A program made the position numbers and the translations under genes. The notes below the pieces were generated by a model. It did not search any database and had not been told where the DNA came from. It saw only the letters and a program-made list of their open reading frames with translations. A DNA stretch of 64,000 nucleotides from Firmicutes bacterium UBA6806 (lineage in GTDB: Bacteria; Bacillota; Clostridia; Peptostreptococcales; Acidaminobacteraceae): the NCBI GenBank assembly GCA_002452745.1, contig DKFC01000014.1, forward strand, positions 124,001 to 188,000, written 5' to 3'. Positions 35,312 through 43,693 of this stretch are shown piece by piece. How positions within the stretch are numbered: position 1 is the stretch's first letter; the number at the start of each line of letters is the position of its first letter.

Positions 35312-37891
35312 TTAATTTGCATTTAGCTCAACTTGATATGCCCGTTCAAAGAGACGGGCCTGCTCTTTATGACAAGTGAAAAAAATCACTTGTCGTTTCT
35401 TAGAAATCTCCTCTATAATACGTCTCACTGACTTCAGACGTTCACCATCCCAGTTTGAAAACGCCTCATCTAAGACGATCGGCAACTTCTCTTCCGATTC
35501 GTTGATGCTGTCAATAACAGAAAGTCTAAACGCTAAAAACAGCTGATGAACCGTTCCCTTGCTAAAGGCCTTACTAATCGGAAATACTTCACGACCAACT
35601 AAAAATTGCAGTTCAAACTTGCCATCTTCTTCACCAATGAGCACCTCTCTGTACTTTCCATTGGTAATTTGACTCATATATAAGCTAACCCTCTGAAGAA
35701 TGTCCGGCTGATTTTCCCTTCTAAACTTCTCATCGGCATACTGTATGATTTCTCTGAGTACCATGAGTTGGTCGCGCTTCTCATAAAGCTGTTCCACTTC
35801 CTCTTGGCACAGAAGACGCTCACTTTCGAGTTCATCCATGTCAGCGTGCGCTTTGAGAGAAGTCACTTCTCTTTCAAGTTTGCTCTTTTCCAAAACCGTT
35901 GACTGAATGTTGCCACTCATCTCAGAAATTGTCCGGTTCATTTCATCTAAGTACATCTGACAAACTGTGGTTTTCATTTCAAATTCTTCATATGCCAAGA
36001 CGCGATCCCCTAAGAGCAATTTCTCTTCTTCAAAGACCTTAATGCGTTTTAGTAGCTCTATATTTTCCTGATAGACCTTAAATCCCATTTCCAGGTTGCC
36101 TTGACCCAAGTTCAAAAATTTCATTTCAATTTCAGCGAGCTGTTCACCCTTGGTCCTTCGCTTTGCAGCAGTGTTGCTAATCCGCTTCTCAATTTCCGCA
36201 ACTTCAAACGCAAGCTGTTCTTGTCTGCGCGCTTCACTTCTGAGTTTTTCGAGTTTTAACCCAATCATGTGCACTGAAAGTCTTACGTTGTGAACATCGC
36301 TCATATGCACAAAAGACAGTATTTCCCGAAGCTCTTTCTCAATTTTTTCAAAATCCTGTTTCAAAGCGCGTATGCGTTCCTCCAGCTGTGACCTTTCAAA
36401 GATAGTCGCCAACAGATGCTCCAGTTTACCAATGAACATGAAAGAGGCATCCGCCCAAACGTAATCGGGCAAATTCATGGGTTTAAAGAGCTCCATCAAT
36501 TGCAATTTAATCGGGGCGGCTTCGTGAATGGTCGTTGTGGGCTTTTTTCTCGCCAGATAGCGACTGGCAGAAAAACCAATAAGCGCCGTCCCCAATAATC
36601 CAAGGGGGAGGAGCTGCCTCATAACCGCCATCGCAAATACCATCAAGATGCCTGCCACTAGTAAAACCAGATCAAAATATCCTTTTGGCGCTTCTGACTG
36701 AGCCTGACTTCGTTTGGAAATTTCAATATATTTATAGAGTTCTGTCTTGATTTCAAGCGGATTGAGTTTTAAAAGAGAGGTTTCAAGTCCGCTTGAATAA
36801 TCTTCTTCAAACATGAGTTTGAATTGATACTGAATAAAATCCCCCTTCTTGCTCAGCTCAGCCATTAGGATTTGAAGCTGGCTTTCAAGTTGTTCGAGCT
36901 TTGAGAGCTGTGTTTTAGCATACTCGATTTTATCGGCGTTTTCCAGAATTGCGGCAGATTCTGATTCAAAAGGCATCAACTGAACTTCAGCACTGCTCTT
37001 TTCTGCCAAAAGAGCCTCTAACTCACCATCCAGTTCCAATAAATCAGATTTTAATACGGTATAGAGGTTTAAGTCGTTTTCCTCTATGCGCTCTTGCCAT
37101 TCAAGGTTCTTCAGTTGTTGTTTTAGAAAATCCAGTTTTTCAATTTTTTCTTTAATGGGTATGAGCAACTGAATGTCTCTGTACGCCTGCTCCATTTCAG
37201 ATTTTTGTTGATTCAATCGCCGCTCCCTGTCTCCAAGCGCATCAATTTCTCTACTGAGGTCGGCAATTTTATCGTACTGCAATTCCAGTTCGTGTTTTCT
37301 GTCCGAAATACCTCTCAGTTCACTCAATCTCTGTTGTATCAGTGGATTTCCACGTCGATCCTTACGCCAGATGCTGTTGATTTCAGCATCGAGTTCTGAA
37401 AGGATGTCACCCGTTTTTCTCAGGTAGTCAATTCCGTAGTTAAAAATTAGATTTTCCTGTATCCTTTCCCAAGTTTCATCTTCAAGCCTTGACAAATCCT
37501 CTGCTGTCAAGTGAAACACAGATGAAAAAAGAGATTCGCTGATGCCCCTTACAGGTATTAATGCTTCATTTCTAAACGTCTCAACAGTGCCGCTTTCTCT
37601 ACTGATGATTGTGGTCTTAGGCTGGCTCATGAGTCTCCTCGTCACAGAGACTTCCCCTGCACTCGTCTCAAAAGTTGTCGTGAACTCCAATTCCCCCGTC
37701 TCCCAGTTTGAATAGGGGTGACGTTCTCTCAATTGCGGCGTAAATCCATAAAAAGCAGTCTTAATACTGCTAAATACCGTTGATTTTCCAGCTTCATTTT
37801 CACCGTAAACAACATTGATACCAGGAACAAGCGACAACTTTTGATTTCTTAACTTTCCATATGACTTGTAGTCAATCTCTTTGATGATCAT
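35312..37891 (-). CDS. YhaN-like SbcC/Rad50-type ATPase with central membrane segment
   Basis: 859 residues. The Walker A motif GENEAGKS is at 30-37 and the Walker B region LPIVLDEAFSNWDGERL is near the C-terminus, with long coiled coils between. At about residues 401-440 there are two adjacent hydrophobic helices (LVLLVAGILMVFAMAV, LLGTALIGFSA). These are absent from true SbcC but present in B. subtilis YhaN, suggesting membrane attachment at the coiled-coil apex. One base separates it from the phosphoesterase gene, so the two should form an SbcCD-like complex. YhaNO-type pairs are linked to DNA end processing; direct function is inferred. Confidence 0.82.
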   Translation of the reverse strand: MIIKEIDYKSYGKLRNQKLSLVPGINVVYGENEAGKSTVFSSIKTAFYGFTPQLRERHPYSNWETGELEFTTTFETSAGEVSVTRRLMSQPKTTIISRESGTVETFRNEALIPVRGISESLFSSVFHLTAEDLSRLEDETWERIQENLIFNYGIDYLRKTGDILSELDAEINSIWRKDRRGNPLIQQRLSELRGISDRKHELELQYDKIADLSREIDALGDRERRLNQQKSEMEQAYRDIQLLIPIKEKIEKLDFLKQQLKNLEWQERIEENDLNLYTVLKSDLLELDGELEALLAEKSSAEVQLMPFESESAAILENADKIEYAKTQLSKLEQLESQLQILMAELSKKGDFIQYQFKLMFEEDYSSGLETSLLKLNPLEIKTELYKYIEISKRSQAQSEAPKGYFDLVLLVAGILMVFAMAVMRQLLPLGLLGTALIGFSASRYLARKKPTTTIHEAAPIKLQLMELFKPMNLPDYVWADASFMFIGKLEHLLATIFERSQLEERIRALKQDFEKIEKELREILSFVHMSDVHNVRLSVHMIGLKLEKLRSEARRQEQLAFEVAEIEKRISNTAAKRRTKGEQLAEIEMKFLNLGQGNLEMGFKVYQENIELLKRIKVFEEEKLLLGDRVLAYEEFEMKTTVCQMYLDEMNRTISEMSGNIQSTVLEKSKLEREVTSLKAHADMDELESERLLCQEEVEQLYEKRDQLMVLREIIQYADEKFRRENQPDILQRVSLYMSQITNGKYREVLIGEEDGKFELQFLVGREVFPISKAFSKGTVHQLFLAFRLSVIDSINESEEKLPIVLDEAFSNWDGERLKSVRRIIEEISKKRQVIFFTCHKEQARLFERAYQVELNAN

Positions 37892-37892
37892 T

Positions 37893-39113
37893 CTATTTCC
37901 CTCTTACAAAGCAATCTATAAGCTCTTCTTCCGCTGTTTCCAGTATTTTTTGAAGCACTTCCTTCTTATTATCACGACCATTGTAGATAGGGAGTGCGAG
38001 CAAGCGATTTATCAAGTCCTCATGCGCCTCAACATGCCTTGTTACCGAAAGTGCCTCCGAGAGAACTGTCTTTTCAGAGAGAATCATCTCCATATCCAAT
38101 AGACTGTTAACAGACATGAGTTTTATATCCACGTTTAAGAGCCCAACGATTCGTTTTAAACACGCTTCAAGATAAAGTGTATTTTCCACTTCCCTCAGCG
38201 AATGTGCCAGCGAACTGCGCCCTTCTAGGTTAACTCTGACAACCAACTGATTGGCGCTCTTCTTTATATCAGCAATCTGTTCTGATACAAAAGTAGTGAG
38301 TTCTGATTCCAACTGACTCAAAGTCTCATGAGACTCATCCAGTTCGAAATCAAATGCCTCCCATTGCACCTCGTTGAAACATAGGGATTCCATCTCTATT
38401 CTATCACCATCTAATTTTATGAGATATCCTCCCTTATGCCCAATTTCCTTGTAATTTAAACCTTGAATATTTCCAGAATAGGCTACTCTCTCAGAAAGCC
38501 TCTGTTGTATATGGATATGTCCAAGCGCAAAATAGTCATATTTTAACGATTCGATTTCTGAAAGTGAAACCGCCATATACTGTTCTTTAGCACCAACCGA
38601 AAGGGCTGACGGCACACTTGCATGACCAATCCCAATCCATAGATTGTCATTGTTTTTCCTAGGAAATTCACGAATTAAATTGCGTTTTTCATTTTTAGAT
38701 TTATGACCACATCCAACAACTTCCAACCACTCACCTGATTTCATCTCGACACAGATGTGTTTGATGTCATCATCTTCAAAGCAGTGAAAATACGGATTTG
38801 TCTCAAGCCTATTTAGAATTTGAAGCGTATTCATGGGATCATGGTTTCCAGTTGCATAAAAGACGTGCTTCTCAGCCTTCAAGAGCTGCTCCATCAAGTT
38901 TAAAATATCTTGCTCCATCTTATAGGAAACCTTTCCATTATCAAGAAAGTCACCAGCTATGATGACGCCGTCAACAGCTTCTCCCAAAGCATAGTGGATG
39001 GCGTTTTCAAAAGACTTCATAAGTCCTTCTTTTAACTGTTCTCTAACTACCCTCTCCTTGCTTGCAAATCCTGTATTTAGATGTATATCTGAAATGTGTA
39101 ATAACCTTATCAT
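37893..39113 (-). CDS. YhaO-like SbcD/Mre11-type metallophosphoesterase
   Basis: 406 residues. All calcineurin-like motifs are present: ISDIHLN, GDFLDNG, TGNHDPMN and ALGHIHIQ, in the first ~215 residues, followed by a capping region. The ATG at 39113 is spaced correctly from GAGGA, and the ATG two codons earlier abuts it. It is the first gene of the operon with the YhaN-like ATPase. A DNA nuclease role is inferred by homology. Confidence 0.87.
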   Translation of the reverse strand: MIRLLHISDIHLNTGFASKERVVREQLKEGLMKSFENAIHYALGEAVDGVIIAGDFLDNGKVSYKMEQDILNLMEQLLKAEKHVFYATGNHDPMNTLQILNRLETNPYFHCFEDDDIKHICVEMKSGEWLEVVGCGHKSKNEKRNLIREFPRKNNDNLWIGIGHASVPSALSVGAKEQYMAVSLSEIESLKYDYFALGHIHIQQRLSERVAYSGNIQGLNYKEIGHKGGYLIKLDGDRIEMESLCFNEVQWEAFDFELDESHETLSQLESELTTFVSEQIADIKKSANQLVVRVNLEGRSSLAHSLREVENTLYLEACLKRIVGLLNVDIKLMSVNSLLDMEMILSEKTVLSEALSVTRHVEAHEDLINRLLALPIYNGRDNKKEVLQKILETAEEELIDCFVRGK

Positions 39114-39231
39114 TTCCATTCCTCACTTATATTCATATTAAAATTATAGTTCAAATTGAAAATAGATGCCAGTTCAATTAGTACTAAAGACCTTTTTTAT
39201 TCATTTCAACTGGATATTTATTTAAATTGTC

Positions 39232-39261
39232 TTGGTTAAAATACCAAATGTATTATATAAT
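39232..39261 (+). promoter_or_regulatory. Probable promoter of the pseudokinase-like gene
   Basis: TTGGTT (39232-39237) and perfect TATAAT (39256-39261), 18-nt spacer, 33 nt before the start. Confidence 0.5.
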
Positions 39262-39293
39262 AGAGTAAAGTTTACTACTATTGGGGGAACACC

Positions 39294-40808
39294 ATGAATC
39301 TATCAAATTTTAAAGTAGAAAAATTGATTCAGGAAGATTCATTTCAACGTTTTTCTACGGGAACTCTCGACGAAGGTTCCGATGAGATAAATTTGATTTC
39401 AATCAAAAATCCTACCAGCATTCTCACTTCCACAAGACATTTGATTTCAGACCATCTATTCAACGTCATCACAGTCTTTGAAGATCAGAATGAACTCCAC
39501 ATCGCCTTGAGAAAGCCAGTGGGCATTTCTCTCGAGTCGTATTTGGAAGCTGAATCTCGCGAGTACGATCAGCGAATCAGTCTGGGGCTAGGGCTGCTAA
39601 AGGCAATTTATAAATACGATACGTTTTCAAATGCCATTAAATATCAACTTTTGGCAGATGAACAGCTAATTATAGATGAAGATGTGGTCTGCTTTAGAGA
39701 ACTCATTGATTACACCACAATTACACATCACAGTTTTAAGGATATTCTCTTTAGGCTGGGGCGTTTACTTGAAAAAATCATTGCTCCTGAAACAGAAACA
39801 CATCAGCAGTTTGTTGATAATTTACTCATCGGCAATCACCACTACTATAACTTGAGCGATATCCTAAAGGATTACAAGGATATTTTTATCTATGAAAAAC
39901 CTGAATCTATTTCAAAAGTAACCAGGGAGTACAACATCGTCCTCACTGAAACCTCAACGATCTCCGGTTCAGCTGATATGAACAGCAAATTTGAAGAAAT
40001 GAATGTGGTTTCGGCGTCTGATGAGACGCCTCAAAACTACGCTGATTTTGCAAAGGAAAATCTCCAGTCTCAATTGTCAGCACTTCAAAGTGAAGCCGAA
40101 ATCAAACCGGACATCAAACTGGAAACACCAAAGGAAAATACGAATCAAACGGTTTCAAACTCATTTGATACCCTTGCCTCTGACGAAGACCCATTCTCGG
40201 AAAGTGAAGTACTTCGAAGTGAACTCTCCAAGCTCCTCTTTGATGAACCTGTTCACTTTTCAGAAACGTCGCGGCTTCCAAACATAGACGATATGGATGC
40301 TACTTTTGCAGAAGTTAGAAAAGCGCACCTCAACACGCAAACCGTGAAACATACGGCAAAGCTCCCTACATGGACTGAGGAAGAAGAACGCGAGGCCACT
40401 GTGGATCTCGATGCCCTGTTCGATGAAGAAGACGACGATCTTCCTCCAAACGGACTAAAAAAAATACTATTCCCAGTTTTGACCACCGCCTTTATCATAC
40501 TGGTTTTATTCTTTGCTGGAAGGGCAATTTTTGGGCATAGCGATGAATTAAAGGCCAGTTTCAAAATTGACACACTCGATGACAATCGGGTAGCTTTTGT
40601 GAACACAAGCCCTGATCTGAAAAATCTCAAAGTCTGTGAATGGACTGTGTACTATGACAGCCAACTCATTGAAACCTATGAATCTGAGAATTTCTACCCC
40701 ATCTTTGATACCGACGGAAAATACGACGTTGTTTTAAGGGTACAGGATAAAGATGGCAACTGGAGCAAAGAGTTCAAGGAAGAGTATGTTTACTCTTCTG
40801 GACAATGA
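39294..40808 (+). CDS. Membrane protein: degenerate kinase-like domain, acidic linker, TM helix, PKD-like outer domain
   Basis: 504 residues. Residues 1-205 follow the layout of a protein-kinase fold (a beta-rich N-lobe, then ELHIALRKPVGISLESYL like the hinge, then LLKAIYKYDTF and IIDEDVVCFREL where the catalytic loop and strand pair would be) but lack HRD and DFG, so it would be a pseudokinase. An acidic, disordered linker (206-385) leads to one transmembrane helix (~388-412). The C-terminal ~85 residues read like a PKD/Ig-type domain (TDGKYDVVLRVQDKDGNWS). The architecture recalls EssB/YukC, but no type VII secretion gene is nearby. The kinase-like reading is by eye and moderate. Confidence 0.5.
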   Translation: MNLSNFKVEKLIQEDSFQRFSTGTLDEGSDEINLISIKNPTSILTSTRHLISDHLFNVITVFEDQNELHIALRKPVGISLESYLEAESREYDQRISLGLGLLKAIYKYDTFSNAIKYQLLADEQLIIDEDVVCFRELIDYTTITHHSFKDILFRLGRLLEKIIAPETETHQQFVDNLLIGNHHYYNLSDILKDYKDIFIYEKPESISKVTREYNIVLTETSTISGSADMNSKFEEMNVVSASDETPQNYADFAKENLQSQLSALQSEAEIKPDIKLETPKENTNQTVSNSFDTLASDEDPFSESEVLRSELSKLLFDEPVHFSETSRLPNIDDMDATFAEVRKAHLNTQTVKHTAKLPTWTEEEEREATVDLDALFDEEDDDLPPNGLKKILFPVLTTAFIILVLFFAGRAIFGHSDELKASFKIDTLDDNRVAFVNTSPDLKNLKVCEWTVYYDSQLIETYESENFYPIFDTDGKYDVVLRVQDKDGNWSKEFKEEYVYSSGQ

Positions 40809-40837
40809 TGATAAAATGTTATCGGCTACGATAATGG

Positions 40838-40862
40838 AGAGCGTAATCTTACGCTCTTTTTC
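40838..40862 (+). terminator. Intrinsic terminator
   Basis: Arms AGAGCGTAA / TTACGCTCT (40838-40846, 40849-40857) and a T run. Confidence 0.85.
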
Positions 40863-40959
40863 CATGTATTATGTCAAATCAACACCCAAGTATTTGCAAG
40901 GTTTATGACTTTAAATTGAAACACTAAAATAAATAGAGAGAACAAAAGAGGTTATTGAA

Positions 40960-41688
40960 ATGAAGAAAAGTTTATCGGGCACATTGAGAAAAACGGTGGA
41001 AACATATGGTCTCATACAGGAAGGCGATCGTGTGGCAGTGGGACTTTCCGGCGGAAAGGACAGCATGGCACTCCTGCTCTTGCTCAAACGATATCAACGC
41101 TACAGTCCTTTTAAGTTTCATCTGGAAGCCATTACTGTGGACATGGGATTTAACAATTTTAATCTAGAGGCTGCCAAACAATTTTGTGCAAATTTAGACG
41201 TTCCCTACACCATCACTCAAACCGACATCGCCAAAGTCGTCTTTGAAATTCGCGATGAGAAAAATCCATGTGCCCTATGTGCCAACATGAGACGTGGTGC
41301 GCTTGCACAGACCATGAATGAGAGAAATCTAAACCTTCTGGCTCTAGGTCATCATGCTGACGACGCACTGACCACCATGTTTCTCAACATGCTCTATACG
41401 GGAAAAATCAACACGCTTGAATACAAATCCTATCTATCAAGAGCAGATATTCACGTCATAAGACCTCTCCTTGACGCTGCGGAATCACAGGTCATCGGCA
41501 CAGTGGAATCAGAGAGAATTCCAGTTCTCAAAAGCCCTTGTCCCATGGACAAGCACACTAAACGAGAAGACGTGGCTCTCATGCTCAAACAACTCTACAA
41601 AGAAGTTCCAAACAGCAGAAAAAACCTGCTGACTGCCATGAGAAACGAAGATAAATGCAATTTATTTGCGATTAGGCCCATCAAATAG
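40960..41688 (+). CDS. TtcA-family tRNA 2-thiolation enzyme
   Basis: 242 residues. The PP-loop SGGKDS is at 30-35. The Fe-S cysteines of the TtcA family are present: C104xxC107 in NPCALCANMRRG, and C194 in KSPCPMDKHTKRE. GHHADDALTTMFLN is the conserved helix after the PP-loop. E. coli TtcA makes 2-thiocytidine-32 in tRNA; Clostridia have several paralogues, so the exact nucleoside is not certain. It stands alone between two terminators. Confidence 0.85.
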   Translation: MKKSLSGTLRKTVETYGLIQEGDRVAVGLSGGKDSMALLLLLKRYQRYSPFKFHLEAITVDMGFNNFNLEAAKQFCANLDVPYTITQTDIAKVVFEIRDEKNPCALCANMRRGALAQTMNERNLNLLALGHHADDALTTMFLNMLYTGKINTLEYKSYLSRADIHVIRPLLDAAESQVIGTVESERIPVLKSPCPMDKHTKREDVALMLKQLYKEVPNSRKNLLTAMRNEDKCNLFAIRPIK

Positions 41689-41702
41689 AATTTAAACTAT
41701 TT

Positions 41703-41739
41703 AAAGGGGGAACTGCCACCGAAGCAGTTCCCCCTTTTT
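41703..41739. terminator. Strong intrinsic terminator between convergent genes
   Basis: Arms GGGGGAACTGC / GCAGTTCCCCC (41706-41716, 41724-41734) with A and T tracts on either side. It serves the ttcA-like gene (plus) and probably the ribokinase end (minus). Confidence 0.9.
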
Positions 41740-41763
41740 AGTCTCTTTTTTTATACCTCTAAT

Positions 41764-42636
41764 TTACACTTCTGATTTATACGGAATGGCCTGCATCGCC
41801 CCTTGTCTTGAAACCGCAATACTTGCCGCCAGACTCGCCCTCTCCAGAGAGGTTTTTATGGACTCTCCCATAAGTGCAGATGCTAAGAAATACCCTGTAA
41901 ATGTATCCCCTGCGCCAGTGGTGTCCACCACCTCCGTCTGTATGGCTTCTTGACTGACCCTTTGCATTGAATCTGCATAAATAGAACCTTTATGTCCCAA
42001 AGTCAATACGATTTTCAGGTCAGAATTGCTGCTCAACAGCGACTCCAAAATTTCATCTGTCTCTGACTTCCCAGTCAGTTGATAGCCTTCAACTTCGTTT
42101 AGGATAAGCCAAGATATCTTTTCAAGCGGAATTTGTTTAAGAGCCTCTGAAACAGGCGAAGGGTTGAGCACCACCTGAATTCCTCTGCTATGAGCTCTAT
42201 CTACAATATAGGCCAGTTCGTTGACTTCATTTTGGAGAATGAGAACATCTTCTGCATCAAGCGAAGCCAAGAATCGGTCAATGAGCTCGTGTGTCAGCAT
42301 CTTGTTTGTCCCACCATAGAGTACAATTGAGTTTTCACCAGCCATATCCACTTGAATAATCGCATGCCCACTAGGTGCATCGGCAACCTCAATCAAAGAA
42401 GTCCCAATCAGTTCCGCTTTAAAGGCCTCTAAAATCAGATGTTGATGTTCCTTGCCAATGATGCACGCATGCTCTGGCGGGAGCCCCGCTCTTGCAAGTG
42501 CAACTGATTGATTCAGCCCTTTCCCTCCCAAGTTCACAATTCTCTCATCAGCTGACAATGTCTCACCGGGGGTTGCCAAATGCGGCACTCTGTAGACATA
42601 GTCAAGGTTGACTGACCCTATATTCATGACTTTCAT
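41764..42636 (-). CDS. PfkB/ribokinase-family sugar kinase
   Basis: 290 residues. The N-terminal motif NLGGKGLNQSVALARAG (residues ~36-52) and the C-terminal DTTGAGDTFTGYF with the catalytic Asp are ribokinase-like. Ribokinase makes ribose-5-phosphate; nucleoside- or other sugar-specific relatives share these motifs. It is the last gene of the nine-gene GntR operon, 46 nt after an ADP-ribosylglycohydrolase-family gene. This suggests the freed ribose (or similar sugar) is phosphorylated here. Confidence 0.85.
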   Translation of the reverse strand: MKVMNIGSVNLDYVYRVPHLATPGETLSADERIVNLGGKGLNQSVALARAGLPPEHACIIGKEHQHLILEAFKAELIGTSLIEVADAPSGHAIIQVDMAGENSIVLYGGTNKMLTHELIDRFLASLDAEDVLILQNEVNELAYIVDRAHSRGIQVVLNPSPVSEALKQIPLEKISWLILNEVEGYQLTGKSETDEILESLLSSNSDLKIVLTLGHKGSIYADSMQRVSQEAIQTEVVDTTGAGDTFTGYFLASALMGESIKTSLERASLAASIAVSRQGAMQAIPYKSEV

Positions 42637-42682
42637 ACTGTATTCTCCTCTATGCTTCTATCCACTTGTAACCGTCATCTCA

Positions 42683-43666
42683 TCACTTGATTAAATCCGC
42701 AAGAGACGCTCCAATTTCCATTAAGTCCAATCCCTTTGTAAAATTCAGGCAAGTTCCCGATGGGAATCGAGTCTTTTCCACCCAGTGTTCAGGAATGCCC
42801 TCTACGCCGTACTTAGCACCGAGAATTGCCCCTGCAACAGCTCCAATTGTATCCGCATCTCTTGCAAAGTTACCTGCCAAAATAACGCCTGTCTTAAAAT
42901 CCTTATGCGCCATTTTCAGACATGCAAACGCCGCTGGAATTGCCTCGGCAGTTGTTGCCCATGCACTGGTTCTCAGGGCATCGTGAAGCGGCATCCAAGC
43001 ATCTATAATCGACTCAGCGTTTTCGACAATTTCAAATGCCGCCATCATATTGGCGTATAGCCAAGAGTCTTTTGGGATAACTGCCAAAGCCGCTTCTATA
43101 ATTTCATCCATCGTCCCATCTACCATGGCAACGGCAACAGCTGCGGCAACGGCTTGCGCCCCCCAGATTCCATCTGAATAATGACTGATAGAGGCATCTA
43201 TCTCTGCCATTTCAGCTGCTTTGTCAGGTGCACCTGCACAGATAATACCCACTGGCGCAATGCGCATAGCCGATCCATCACTCATGTGAAAAGTGCTGTA
43301 TTTACCTGATTCAGGCGGTCTAATTCCCCTTCTCAGGTTGTTTGCCGCTGAAACTTCACTTGCGCCTCCGCGTTTGAACTCATCCTGAACCACCACGTCT
43401 TCAAACCAAGCCTTCACCACATCTTCTGTGGTCAAGTTGCCACCGCAGCCGATGAGCGTTTTAGCTGTTAAAAGTGCAAATTCTGTATCGTCCGTACTCC
43501 AGCTAGCCCCTTGATTAAAGTCTGTTGTGATGCCATAGTTTTCACGATTACTCTGCATCCTAGACGCATCGCCAAACGAATCGCCAATGGCTAGACCGCA
43601 AATACATCCAATTGCTTTGCGCTTTGCAAGTTCTCTGTTTTTTATGATTTCTTCTCTTGTGATCAT
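42683..43666 (-). CDS. ADP-ribosylglycohydrolase-family protein
   Basis: 327 residues from the ATG at 43666 (GGAG 6 nt upstream). The dinuclear metal-site motifs of the ARH/DraG family are complete: ASWSTDDTEFAL with STDD at 57-60, and RDADTIGAVAGAI around residue 270. ARH enzymes hydrolyse ADP-ribose-N or -O-glycosidic bonds. In sugar-transport operons like this one they more likely cut a small ribosylated metabolite. No signal peptide: it acts inside the cell after uptake. Paralogue of the next gene upstream. Confidence 0.85.
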   Translation of the reverse strand: MITREEIIKNRELAKRKAIGCICGLAIGDSFGDASRMQSNRENYGITTDFNQGASWSTDDTEFALLTAKTLIGCGGNLTTEDVVKAWFEDVVVQDEFKRGGASEVSAANNLRRGIRPPESGKYSTFHMSDGSAMRIAPVGIICAGAPDKAAEMAEIDASISHYSDGIWGAQAVAAAVAVAMVDGTMDEIIEAALAVIPKDSWLYANMMAAFEIVENAESIIDAWMPLHDALRTSAWATTAEAIPAAFACLKMAHKDFKTGVILAGNFARDADTIGAVAGAILGAKYGVEGIPEHWVEKTRFPSGTCLNFTKGLDLMEIGASLADLIK

Positions 43667-43693
43667 ATTCTTCTCCATTCTCCTAAAAAATGA

